A DNA stretch of 8,781 nucleotides from Desulfobacteraceae bacterium (GTDB lineage: Bacteria > Desulfobacterota > Syntrophobacteria > BM002), in contig PPDG01000392.1 in the NCBI GenBank assembly GCA_002899795.1, positions 1 to 8,781 of the forward strand. The letters are read 5' to 3'. Positions 1 through 6,620 of the stretch are shown here, piece after piece. A program made the translations under genes and the position numbers. The notes beneath the pieces were generated by a model. It did not search any database and had not been told where the DNA came from. It was given only the letters and a program-made list of their open reading frames with translations. Every line of letters starts with the position of its first letter. Positions within the stretch are counted from its first letter, which is position 1.

Positions 1-1083
1 CACCCTCACTTCTTTGAATATGGTGCGGCCCATACTGTGCAGGTCAACAACGCCCGTGGCCAAGCCCCTCACCGTGATGGTGGATGATTGGATACCAACA
101 TTACCTCCCATGCCGGTGATTACCGGAACGAAGGTTACCAGAACAATGGCATCGTGCAGGGCGACCTTAAAGAGCCAGAGAAGGTAGCCGGTCAACAACC
201 CTCCGAATAGGTTGGTGATAAGCCAGGGTAACCGGAGGCGGGAGATCTTCCAGACTTTGTCGCCGTACACCAGTTCATCTTCATGGGTACCGGCCATCCG
301 CAGAATATCTTCAGAAACCTCCTCCTCCATGATGTCCATGATGTCATCGATGGTAATGCGTCCAACCAGAGTTCCGTCCGGTTCCACTACCGGGGTCGAG
401 AGGAGGTCATATTTCTGAAATATGCTTGCCACTTCTTCCTGATCCATATTGACAGGAATAGCCTTGAAACTGCTGTCCATGACTTGGGAGACTTTGTCTC
501 CGGGGTTAGCCAAAATGAGCCTCTTTAGACTCAGTTGTCCCAACACTTTGAACTGGGGATCGATGACGAAGACGTTGATCAAATAGTCCAGATTCTCACC
601 CAGTAGACGAACGCGATCAATGGCTTCGGCAATGGTGGCTTCCCGTGGCACAGCCAAGAGCTCTGCTTGCATAATACCGCCGGCCGTTTCCTCTCCATGG
701 ACAAGGAGCCGACGTACATGCTGCGAATCCACCACATCAATGCGAGCCAGGACTTTCTCGACCACTTCCTCCGGCACCCCGGCCAGGAGGTCAGCCGCAT
801 CATCCGAGTCCAGTTCGTCCACGATCTGGCCTAGACGTCGAGGGGACAGGTGAGAGAGAATTTGATCTTGGGAGAATTCCGACAGGTGAGCGATCACCTC
901 TGGGGCGATGACCGTGTCAAAGCGTTTGAACAGGTTTATCTTCTCGGACTCATCCAGAGATTCGAAAAGGTCGGCAATGTCCACTGGATGCAATTCAGCC
1001 AGCATCTCAACTGCGTCATCCAAGTTGTCTTGGTTCAGAGCCGATTTCAGCCTTGAGAGGAGTTCACTTCTGTCAATGGGCAT
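1..1083 (-). CDS. mgtE: Magnesium transporter MgtE (N-terminal 361 codons; C-terminus beyond window)
   Basis: The open frame begins at ATG 1083-1081 and stays open to base 1, so the gene is cut by the window edge. The 361 visible residues show the MgtE order. A cytoplasmic MgtE_N superhelical domain covers about residues 30-135. A tandem CBS pair covers about 138-260, starting after the family motif ETAGGIM (132-138) and followed by DIMDIMEEEVSEDILRMAG. The first membrane segments start near residue 285, with the conserved GGNVGIQSST at 327-335. MgtE proteins are usually about 450 residues, so roughly 90 residues, including the last transmembrane helices, are missing. In the family it is a Mg2+-gated inner-membrane channel: the CBS/N domains bind Mg2+ and close the pore. 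An in-frame TTG three codons upstream is a possible alternative start; the ribosome site is weak (ACAGG). It is transcribed divergently from the kinase gene. Identity is secure; regulation is not visible. Confidence 0.95.
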   Translation of the reverse strand, partial: MPIDRSELLSRLKSALNQDNLDDAVEMLAELHPVDIADLFESLDESEKINLFKRFDTVIAPEVIAHLSEFSQDQILSHLSPRRLGQIVDELDSDDAADLLAGVPEEVVEKVLARIDVVDSQHVRRLLVHGEETAGGIMQAELLAVPREATIAEAIDRVRLLGENLDYLINVFVIDPQFKVLGQLSLKRLILANPGDKVSQVMDSSFKAIPVNMDQEEVASIFQKYDLLSTPVVEPDGTLVGRITIDDIMDIMEEEVSEDILRMAGTHEDELVYGDKVWKISRLRLPWLITNLFGGLLTGYLLWLFKVALHDAIVLVTFVPVITGMGGNVGIQSSTITVRGLATGVVDLHSMGRTIFKEVRV

Positions 1084-1116
1084 CGTTGTCAACCTGTCTA
1101 GAATTATGGACAATAA

Positions 1117-1130
1117 ACCGCAGGAGCGGT
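1117..1130 (-). repeat. Small hairpin in the mgtE leader
   Basis: A perfect 5-bp inverted repeat: ACCGC (1117-1121), 4-base loop, GCGGT (1126-1130). Read in the mgtE direction it is followed by TTTATT, giving a short terminator-like shape 34 bp before the mgtE start. It could be an attenuator, an operator or chance. The stem is short, so confidence is low. Confidence 0.3.
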
Positions 1131-1166
1131 ATATATTCGGTTCGGGACACCAAGCTAGCCGGAGCT

Positions 1167-1251
1167 GTCACAAAAGTGCAAGGCTGGCTGCGACAGGCAG
1201 AAATGCTTCTGGTCCTGTGACTGGAGTCTTGGGCACTGGTGCCCCCAGTGC
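1167..1251 (-). repeat. Cluster of inverted repeats upstream of mgtE
   Basis: GTCACA (1167-1172) pairs with TGTGAC (1216-1221) across a 43-base interior that itself contains CTGC/GCAG. Just beyond it, GCACTGG (1233-1239) and CCAGTGC (1245-1251) form a perfect 7-bp stem with a 5-base loop. An alternative pairing GGGCAC (1231-1236) with GTGCCC (1239-1244) competes for the same bases. Together this could be a structured mgtE leader RNA or a protein-binding region. No known RNA class was recognised. Confidence 0.35.
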
Positions 1252-1328
1252 TGCAGGTGTTTTCCCATTGCTAGATTAGCAGCTTTAGCCTACACTAATT
1301 GCGCGCCGAATGAAATTCTTTTCGAAAA

Positions 1329-1357
1329 TTGAGTCTGCACAACTCAAGCGATAGACT
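1329..1357 (+). promoter_or_regulatory. Possible sigma-70-type promoter for the kinase gene, overlapped by an inverted repeat
   Basis: TTGAGT (1329-1334), a 17-base spacer, then TAGACT (1352-1357). Each hexamer matches four of six consensus bases at ideal spacing. It would start transcription near 1364, about 115 bases before the kinase ATG. The -35 box is also the left arm of a 6-bp inverted repeat, TTGAGT/ACTCAA (1329-1334 and 1342-1347, 7-base loop), so a repressor or activator could bind here. This is pattern matching only. Confidence 0.3.
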
Positions 1358-1468
1358 GACGGTTCTGTCGTGGTTGTAATCTTCAAGGTTCAGAAAAGGC
1401 AAACCGATCCGCAAGAGTATTACCGAATATAGGGCATCAGCCATAACAAGAGATCAATCTTGCTAAAT

Positions 1469-1472
1469 AGGG
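1469..1472 (+). promoter_or_regulatory. Ribosome binding site that decides the kinase start
   Basis: AGGG lies 8 bases before ATG 1481. The alternative upstream TTG start at 1460 has no comparable site, so the ATG is preferred. Confidence 0.5.
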
Positions 1473-1480
1473 TAGCAGTT

Positions 1481-2932
1481 ATGCTGAATACCATACGAGG
1501 CAGAATAATCGCAGTTTTAATACTGGGTCTTGCTGTACTTCTGTTAATTACTGCCATAAATTTTTGGAATGTTTTCTCTGTGAATGAAAAAATACGTATT
1601 ATCGAAAACTATGATGATTTGTTTAATGACATTTTGGAGGTTAGACGCTATGAGAAAAATTTTATTTTATATAAAAATGTTAATGATTTAAAGGAGTCCC
1701 TCGAGTACTTGGATAAAGCAGAAGATTTGGCTCGCAGACTAGCATTAAATATCTCTGAGCTAGTCGGCAGTGAAGAATTCGATCATTTTATGTCTAGCTT
1801 GCATAGTTATCGACAGGTAATCGTTAAGTATACTGTCTCAGATAATGATCAAATTAGTCAATCTGACATAACCCTAATGAGGTCACGAGGCAAGGAGCTG
1901 ATAGAGTTCGTTAGTAGGTTTATCGATATCAAACGTAAAAGAATCCACAGAGCTCTCTCCCGCTCTGTAGTTATTCCCTTTTTGTTTCTGCTTATCTTTT
2001 TCACCGTGATTATTCTGACCTTTCGTATTGTAGTGAGGGACATTTTCCAACCTTTACAGCTTATCGAGCGGACAACTAAAGAAATCGCCCAGGGCAACTT
2101 TTCCCCCATAGACTATAAGGCCCGGACCAAGGACGAGATATTCGATCTTGTCACTGCTTTTAACAAAATGGCCAGAGAAATCGATGAGGGACAAGAGGAG
2201 TTGGTACAGTCTCGCAAGATTGCCGCTCTTGGTACCTTTACTGCCGGGGTGGCCCACGAGATCAACAACCCTCTCAACAATATCTATCTGACGGCTGAGG
2301 CCCTAATTGAAGACTTCGAACAACAGATCCCCGGAGAAGCCAAGGAACTTGTGCTGGATATCCTCTATCAATCCGAACGGGCAGCTGAGGTTGTGGGAAA
2401 TCTTCTGGACTTCTCGCGAAGCGAACACCCATCCTATACCGAGCTCTCGGTGGATGATGTCATCCAGCGCACTGTAAAGCTGGTGAAAAACCAGTTGATG
2501 CTGACTGGCATCAACCTGGAGATGGAGATCGCTTCAGGGCTGCCCGAGATCAAAGGGGCCCAACGTCATCTCCAGCAAGTTTTCTTGAATCTGTTCTTGA
2601 ATGCAATTCACGCCATGCCCAATACTGGCGAGCTCACTGTTAGCGCAACTACATACTCTTCTGAATACATCCGAATAGATGTAAAGGATACGGGAGTGGG
2701 GATAAGGGCCGAGGACTTGGAGAGGATCTTTGATCCCTTCTTCACCACCAAAGGAGTGGGGCGGGGAACGGGGCTCGGTCTATCGGTGACCTATGGAATC
2801 GTCAAAGAGCACGGAGGGTATATAGAGGTAGCAAGTGAGGTGGGGAAAGGATCCACCTTCTCTGTGTTTCTTCCCGTAGTGGCGGAAAGGCCGGAGGAAC
2901 AAGATGGACGCCCAAATAGCCATAGTGGATGA
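1481..2932 (+). CDS. Membrane-bound sensor histidine kinase (HAMP-HisKA-HATPase_c, NtrB/ZraS-like class)
   Basis: The product has 483 residues from the ATG; a TTG start seven codons upstream is possible but lacks a ribosome site. Transmembrane helix 1 is at about 8-29 and helix 2 at about 163-186. They flank a mostly helical periplasmic sensor of about 130 residues that contains the motif RRYEKNF, a pattern frequent in all-helical (4HB/HBM-type) sensor domains of chemoreceptors and kinases. HAMP follows at about 187-240. The HisKA box GVAHEINNPLNN carries the phospho-accepting His259. The ATPase domain has the N box (Asn374 in NLFLNAIH), G1 (Asp403-Thr-Gly-Val-Gly), F box FDPFFTTK (417-424) and G2 GRGTGLGLS (427-434). 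It should autophosphorylate and pass phosphate to the overlapping response regulator. The sensor-encoding part is much richer in AT than the kinase part. The ligand cannot be inferred. Confidence 0.93.
   Translation: MLNTIRGRIIAVLILGLAVLLLITAINFWNVFSVNEKIRIIENYDDLFNDILEVRRYEKNFILYKNVNDLKESLEYLDKAEDLARRLALNISELVGSEEFDHFMSSLHSYRQVIVKYTVSDNDQISQSDITLMRSRGKELIEFVSRFIDIKRKRIHRALSRSVVIPFLFLLIFFTVIILTFRIVVRDIFQPLQLIERTTKEIAQGNFSPIDYKARTKDEIFDLVTAFNKMAREIDEGQEELVQSRKIAALGTFTAGVAHEINNPLNNIYLTAEALIEDFEQQIPGEAKELVLDILYQSERAAEVVGNLLDFSRSEHPSYTELSVDDVIQRTVKLVKNQLMLTGINLEMEIASGLPEIKGAQRHLQQVFLNLFLNAIHAMPNTGELTVSATTYSSEYIRIDVKDTGVGIRAEDLERIFDPFFTTKGVGRGTGLGLSVTYGIVKEHGGYIEVASEVGKGSTFSVFLPVVAERPEEQDGRPNSHSG
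2893..2898 (+). promoter_or_regulatory. Strong Shine-Dalgarno inside the kinase gene, for the response regulator
   Basis: GGAGGA ends 5 bases before ATG 2904 and lies within the last codons of the kinase gene. It fixes the regulator start and the 29-bp gene overlap. Confidence 0.8.
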
Positions 2933-4256
2933 TGAGATAACGGTGTGCCGCCGACTACAACATGCCTTGGTGAAAGAGGGCTATGGGGTGGAGACTTTTC
3001 AGGCTGCAGGGCCTTTTCTCGAGCGCATGACCGTGGCCCATTTTCAGGTCATATTCCTTGATCTAAGGCTGTCGGATATGGATGGCATGAGGCTGTTGCC
3101 AGAGATAAAGAGGAGATGGGAGCAGGCCGAGGTAGTGATCATCACCGGCTACGGATCCATAGATTCAGCTGTTAAGGCAATTCAGAAAGGGGCCTATCAT
3201 TATATCACCAAGCCCCTAAAGCTTGAAGACGTCCGCATCCTGGCAAAGAGGGCTCTGGAGAAGATACATCTCAGGCAAGAGGTTGATAACCTGAAAAGGG
3301 TTTTGGCAGAGGATCGCAGCTCCTTTAACGGGCTTGTAGGAACCAGCGGGGAGATGCAGGAGATCTTTAGCCTGATGAAGAAGGTGGCTGTTGTCGACTG
3401 CAACGTCCTGATCCGCGGCGAAACTGGCACGGGCAAGGAGCTGGTGGCCAGGGCCATTCATAATCTGAGCCCCAGGAGCCCCTATCCATTTGTCTCTTTT
3501 AATTGCGGCGGCTTTGCGGAGGAATTGATCACCAATGAGCTGTTCGGCCATGAAAAAGGGGCTTTTACCGGGGCCGTCTCCACCAAAATAGGGCTGTTGG
3601 AGACGTCCCACCGCGGGACGGTCTTTTTGGATGAAATAGGAGAGATGCCCCCCTCCATGCAGGTAAAGCTTCTGCGGGTCATTCAGGAAAAGAAGATCCT
3701 CAGGGTGGGAGGAACAAGGCCAATAGACCTGGATATCCGAATTGTTGCCGCCACCAACAAGGATTTGAAACAGGAAGTCCAGGATAGAGAATTCCGCGAA
3801 GATCTTTATTACCGGCTTGACGTGGTAAACATCAAGCTTCCAAGACTGGCCGAGAGGAAAGACGATATTCCCCTGTTGATCTCGCATTTTATCAAGAAAT
3901 ACAGTACTGCTTTGCGAAAGGAGATCAGCCGCATCACCCCCGAGGCCGTGGAGATTCTTTTAGGATACAACTACCCGGGAAATGTTCGCGAGTTGGAAAA
4001 CATTGTCGAGCGGGCTGTGGCCTTGGCGGAGGGTGAGCTGGTTAGGGTGGAAGACCTACCCCCGGATCTGCAAAAGCTCGATTTTTTCTCCCTGGATGGA
4101 GAAGAGCTCCTGTCCCTGGAAAAGGTAGAGAAGAACCACCTAGTCAAGGTCTTGAACAAGACCGGCTGGAATAGGAATCTAACCAGCGAGATTCTCGATC
4201 TGCCGCGGACCACCCTCTGGCGGAAGATGAAAAAATATAACATTTCGAAAAAGTAG
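2904..4256 (+). CDS. Sigma-54-dependent NtrC-family response regulator (REC-AAA+-Fis HTH)
   Basis: The product has 450 residues, normal for the NtrC/AtoC/ZraR class. The receiver domain (about 4-118) has the acid pair Asp9/Asp10, the phosphorylation site Asp53, Thr81 and Lys103. The AAA+ domain (about 142-370) has Walker A GETGTGKE (172-179), the sigma-54 contact loop GAFTGA (219-224), Walker B around VFLDE (240-244) and the arginine-finger region FREDLYYRL (297-305). The C-terminal Fis-type helix-turn-helix occupies about 405-446. All functional residues are intact, so it should be a working activator of sigma-54 RNA polymerase. The start is set by GGAGGA 5 bases upstream. The 29-bp overlap with the kinase gene makes them a coupled cognate pair. 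Its likely binding sites are the two palindromes in the gap just downstream of its own gene. The trigger is unknown. Confidence 0.96.
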   Translation: MDAQIAIVDDEITVCRRLQHALVKEGYGVETFQAAGPFLERMTVAHFQVIFLDLRLSDMDGMRLLPEIKRRWEQAEVVIITGYGSIDSAVKAIQKGAYHYITKPLKLEDVRILAKRALEKIHLRQEVDNLKRVLAEDRSSFNGLVGTSGEMQEIFSLMKKVAVVDCNVLIRGETGTGKELVARAIHNLSPRSPYPFVSFNCGGFAEELITNELFGHEKGAFTGAVSTKIGLLETSHRGTVFLDEIGEMPPSMQVKLLRVIQEKKILRVGGTRPIDLDIRIVAATNKDLKQEVQDREFREDLYYRLDVVNIKLPRLAERKDDIPLLISHFIKKYSTALRKEISRITPEAVEILLGYNYPGNVRELENIVERAVALAEGELVRVEDLPPDLQKLDFFSLDGEELLSLEKVEKNHLVKVLNKTGWNRNLTSEILDLPRTTLWRKMKKYNISKK

Positions 4257-4278
4257 TCGCCAAAATCCGCGTTTCACT

Positions 4279-4291
4279 TTTCACTTTGAAA
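4279..4291 (+). promoter_or_regulatory. Putative enhancer site 1 for the NtrC-family regulator (TTTCA-N3-TGAAA)
   Basis: TTTCA (4279-4283), CTT, TGAAA (4287-4291): a 5-bp dyad. A second outer arm GTTTCA (4271-4276) also pairs with TGAAAC (4287-4292). It lies about 180 bp before the predicted transcription start, in the usual range for sigma-54 activator sites. Its exact arms recur 80 bp downstream. That the neighbouring regulator binds it is inference. Confidence 0.5.
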
Positions 4292-4358
4292 CATTCCTGC
4301 CATAGTCGTTTTTCTTCAACAAAGATCAGCTAATCCCCCCCGTCAATAGATAGTTCTG

Positions 4359-4371
4359 TTTCAAAATGAAA
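4359..4371 (+). promoter_or_regulatory. Putative enhancer site 2 for the NtrC-family regulator (TTTCA-N3-TGAAA)
   Basis: TTTCA (4359-4363), AAA, TGAAA (4367-4371): same arms and same 3-base spacer as the site 80 bp upstream. It is centred about 100 bp before the predicted start. A partly overlapping TGAA/TTCA pair (4367-4380) follows. Two identical dyads between an NtrC-type gene and a -24/-12-like promoter fit a tandem enhancer. Confidence 0.5.
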
Positions 4372-4437
4372 AGCCATTCATGTCAGCTCATCTTTGGTAT
4401 AACTGGTAACTATTTAAAATTAAGTGATTTTTTGGTT

Positions 4438-4452
4438 TGGCACCAATCTTGT
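4438..4452 (+). promoter_or_regulatory. Sigma-54-type (-24/-12) promoter candidate
   Basis: TGGCAC (4438-4443), 5 bases, TTGT (4449-4452). The -24 half is a perfect match to the sigma-54 consensus and the spacing is exact. The -12 half has T in place of the usual C of TTGC. Transcription would start near 4464, only about 5 bases before ATG 4469 of the next gene, leaving a nearly leaderless message unless ATG 4484 is used. The context (GAFTGA activator, paired dyads) raises its likelihood; the short leader lowers it. Confidence 0.5.
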
Positions 4453-4468
4453 AGAACCTGACGAGATT

Positions 4469-4900
4469 ATGAAGCGAATCATGGCGGTTTTGGAAGCTGG
4501 TGAGACCAACCTCTGGTCAGCTGTCCATGCGATCAATCTGGCCCAGAGACTGGGCGGCAAAGTCTTCATTCTCAGGATCTTACCCTCTGAAAAAAGCGGA
4601 AAAAGTGTAGAACTGCAGGAAGAGCGAAAGGGGGTGTTGCAAGAGCGGCTGGAGGCTCTCATTGAACAGGGGCGTTCTCAGGCGGTTTCGGTAGATTACC
4701 ACATAGCTCATGGGAGTTATGAAGATGAACTGGTGCGGTTTATTAGAGAAATACAGATTGACATTCTGGTACTTCCCGCGCCCCATTTGTTTCAGTATGG
4801 TCAGCGGCACAAGGAGATTTCACCCGAGAGCATCCGCCATCGGGTCAACTGTCGCATAGAACTGGTGCATGAGAAACCCGATTTAGTTGTGAGGAGATGA
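4469..4900 (+). CDS. Universal stress protein (UspA)-like small protein
   Basis: The product has 143 residues from ATG 4469. The opening MKRIMAVLEAGETN, then a helix over SAVHAINLAQRLGG and a strand KVFILRIL, is the characteristic start of the Usp fold. A later stretch, HGSYEDELVRFIREIQIDILVLPAP, matches its second half. The frame extends upstream to GTG 4424, but that extension overlaps the putative -24/-12 promoter and has no ribosome site, so the internal ATG is preferred; ATG 4484 is also possible. The C-terminal G-x2-G-x9-G-(S/T) ATP-binding signature is not visible, so it is probably a non-ATP-binding type. It is cytoplasmic and first in the operon; its stop codon overlaps the first possible ATG of the permease gene. 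Usp-like proteins are often encoded beside transporters, but the role here is unknown. Confidence 0.75.
   Translation: MKRIMAVLEAGETNLWSAVHAINLAQRLGGKVFILRILPSEKSGKSVELQEERKGVLQERLEALIEQGRSQAVSVDYHIAHGSYEDELVRFIREIQIDILVLPAPHLFQYGQRHKEISPESIRHRVNCRIELVHEKPDLVVRR
4891..4896 (+). promoter_or_regulatory. Ribosome binding site that decides the permease start
   Basis: GAGGAG directly abuts ATG 4897 (no spacing) but lies 6 bases before ATG 4903. The second ATG is therefore the better start, although 4897 forms a typical ATGA overlap with the upstream stop. Confidence 0.55.
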
Positions 4901-4902
4901 AT

Positions 4903-5829
4903 ATGTTCTGGCACCTCTACCTACCCATTGCGGGGAGCAGCATCAACATCTTGTTGATCTTTTTCTTGGGCATTCTGGTTGGGCTTCTTTCCGGTATATT
5001 TGGAGTCGGAGGTGGTTTTTTGATGACCCCGCTGCTGATCATGATCGGCATACCACCAACGGTGGCCGCAGCCTCGGACTCCAACCAGATTGTCGGGGCC
5101 TCCACCTCGGGCACCCTGGCCCATTACCGGCTGGGCAATGTGGATTTCAAAATGGGCCTCCTCCTGCTGATCGGTGGAGTGGCGGGTGGAACAGTGGGAG
5201 TGCAGATCATTAAGATCCTGCGCGAGCTTGGCAATGCGGACTTTTTGATCAACATCACCTACGTGCTGATGCTCGGTTTTGTCGGCACTTATATGTTTCT
5301 GGAGAGTCTGCAGGCGATAAGAAAGAAAAAGGCTGCGCAGGAGCCCCCTGTGGCTAAGGAGTCAAGATATGCCCGGCTGGTGGGCAAGCTGCCGTGGCAG
5401 ACAAATTTTGACACATCCGGAATCAGACTTTCTGTGCTCATGCCCCTTGGCCTGGGCGTATTTGTCGGTATTCTGGCGGCAATTATGGGGGTGGGCGGCG
5501 GCTTTATAATGGTTCCGGTAATGGTCTATCTGTTAAGAATGCCGATGCACGTTGTTGTGGGGACCAGCCTCTTCCAGATCCTCTTTACCTGTGTCAATGT
5601 GACCATCATGCAGGCCCACTCCAATCATACGGTTGATTTCGTCTTGGCTCTCATCCTGCTGCTGGGGTCTACGTTGGGGGCGCAGTTCGGGGCCAAGATC
5701 AGCAAAAGATTGGGCGGGGAGCAGCTCAAGATACTCCTCGCCTCAATTGTTCTTCTGGTGATGGTGAAAATGCTCTTGAGCCTTCTCCTAACACCCGACA
5801 TCATGGTAGCATACAAGGGAGGACATTAA
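4903..5829 (+). CDS. TauE/SafE-family membrane permease (putative sulfite/organosulfur exporter)
   Basis: The product has 308 residues from ATG 4903 (310 if ATG 4897 is used). It is strongly hydrophobic, with about eight membrane segments in two homologous halves. Counting from 4897, half one has GLLSGIFGVGGGFLMTPLL (29-47) and half two has GILAAIMGVGGGFIMVPVM (191-209). The GVGGG cores are 162 residues apart, the internal duplication typical of TauE/SafE (DUF81). DSNQIVGAS after the first core is also typical. A charged cytoplasmic linker (about 142-175) joins the halves. Family members export sulfite, sulfoacetate or related anions across the inner membrane, but specificity cannot be read from sequence. 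It lies between a Usp gene (stop/start overlap) and a TIGR02186-type gene (1-base gap), so it is co-transcribed with both. Confidence 0.9.
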   Translation: MFWHLYLPIAGSSINILLIFFLGILVGLLSGIFGVGGGFLMTPLLIMIGIPPTVAAASDSNQIVGASTSGTLAHYRLGNVDFKMGLLLLIGGVAGGTVGVQIIKILRELGNADFLINITYVLMLGFVGTYMFLESLQAIRKKKAAQEPPVAKESRYARLVGKLPWQTNFDTSGIRLSVLMPLGLGVFVGILAAIMGVGGGFIMVPVMVYLLRMPMHVVVGTSLFQILFTCVNVTIMQAHSNHTVDFVLALILLLGSTLGAQFGAKISKRLGGEQLKILLASIVLLVMVKMLLSLLLTPDIMVAYKGGH

Positions 5830-5830
5830 A

Positions 5831-6613
5831 GTGCTGAAAAAGACCGCAGTTTTTCTGGCTCTCTTCTTCTGCTTCTTTGTTGGTTGGCCGTTATTCTCGC
5901 CAGCCGGTGGCATAAAGGCTCGTCTGATTCCTGAGGCCGTCGACATCGGCACCTTTTTTAACGGCACTAAGGTATATGTCTCCGGCGATGTCTCTCGGGA
6001 CAGCGAGGTTGTGGTAAGGTTGTCTGGGATGCGCCAGGATGTGGCCCTGAAGAAAAAGGGAAAGGTACTGGGTCTTTTGTGGATGAACCTCGGCAGCGTC
6101 ACCATCCACGACGTGCCCAGCATGTATCTTGTCTCTATCTCTAAGGATTTAGGGGCCATTGCCAAGAAGCAGCCCAACAAGTGGGAGGAACTGGGCTTCG
6201 GCTTCGCTGCTCTGGAAAAAGAGATAAACACTAGCTCACCGCCGGCAGAAAGAGAAGCGATCTTCAAAGAGTTTTTGAAACTGAAAAAGAGCGAAGGGCT
6301 TTATGCCATAGAAACAGGTAGTATCAGCTACACCGAAGAGAACTCTGGCGGCAAGTCCTTCGAGGCGGTTTTGGAGATCCCCCCCCGTCTTACCCCGGGG
6401 AAATATACGGTGGAAACCGTTGCTGTAAAGGATGGCTCTGTGACGGCAAGCACCACAGCGGAGCTGCAAGTGAAGCAGGTTGGGTTTCCCGCATTTGTCT
6501 CGAGCCTTGCCTTCAAGCATGGCGCTCTATACGGTCTCTTGGCCACGATTATTGCCATTGTTGCAGGCCTGCTCATGGGCGTCATCTTTAAAGGCGAAAA
6601 GGGTGCGCACTGA
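5831..6613 (+). CDS. TIGR02186/Alph_Pro_TM-type periplasmic protein with C-terminal membrane anchor
   Basis: The product has 260 residues and starts at GTG 5831. The start is supported by AAGGGAGGA at 5815-5823, 7 bases upstream and inside the permease gene. An N-terminal signal peptide (about 1-27, MLKKTAVF then a hydrophobic core) is followed by a soluble part of about 200 residues, predicted periplasmic. One transmembrane helix (about 233-253) and a short cytoplasmic tail GEKGAH end the protein. The early stretch (VDIGTFFNGTKVYVSGDV, then VVVRLSG, LGLLWMN and VPSMYLVSISK) resembles the TIGR02186/Alph_Pro_TM family as I remember it; no search was run. In that family the gene tends to sit beside a TauE/SafE permease, as here, so it may be an accessory subunit. 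Biochemical function is unknown. The TGA stop is followed after 7 bases by the ATG of the next gene. Confidence 0.8.
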   Translation: MLKKTAVFLALFFCFFVGWPLFSPAGGIKARLIPEAVDIGTFFNGTKVYVSGDVSRDSEVVVRLSGMRQDVALKKKGKVLGLLWMNLGSVTIHDVPSMYLVSISKDLGAIAKKQPNKWEELGFGFAALEKEINTSSPPAEREAIFKEFLKLKKSEGLYAIETGSISYTEENSGGKSFEAVLEIPPRLTPGKYTVETVAVKDGSVTASTTAELQVKQVGFPAFVSSLAFKHGALYGLLATIIAIVAGLLMGVIFKGEKGAH

Positions 6614-6620
6614 TCAGCTG

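Larger units (their letters stand above)
1084..1480. other. Divergent intergenic region between mgtE and the sensor kinase gene
   Basis: About 400 bp without a credible gene. A 123-codon plus-strand frame over 908-1279 overlaps mgtE for half its length, has no recognisable domain and was not accepted. The part nearest mgtE carries several inverted repeats (listed separately), as expected for a structured 5' leader or for operators. The half nearest the kinase gene is more AT-rich and holds a plausible sigma-70 promoter. I looked for an M-box or cobalamin riboswitch core and did not recognise one. Confidence 0.6.

Noticed and set aside
908..1279. 123-codon plus-strand open frame
   Set aside because: Half of it lies opposite mgtE, and the rest crosses the repeat-rich leader. 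The protein has no recognisable domain and no supported start.
1140..1290. Cobalamin riboswitch or M-box upstream of mgtE
   Set aside because: Short look-alike strings occur, but the conserved core sequences of either class could not be found in order on either strand.
1449..1463. Sigma-54 promoter before the kinase gene ending at TTGC 1460-1463
   Set aside because: The -24 position reads AGAGAT and lacks the essential GG at the required spacing.
3216..3887. 223-codon minus-strand open frame inside the response regulator
   Set aside because: It is fully antisense to the conserved AAA+ domain, whose motifs explain the sequence. The antisense product has no family resemblance.
4271..4292. Terminator after the response regulator gene (GTTTCA/TGAAAC hairpin)
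   Set aside because: The stem is short and AT-rich and is not followed by a T run. Recurrence of its arms 80 bp downstream favours a binding site.
4424..4468. GTG 4424 as the start of the Usp-like protein
   Set aside because: No ribosome site, the added residues do not fit the Usp start, and the extension covers the putative -24/-12 promoter.
5788..6267. 159-codon minus-strand open frame opposite the TIGR02186-type gene
   Set aside because: It is antisense to a gene with a signal peptide, ribosome site and family match; no independent coding evidence.
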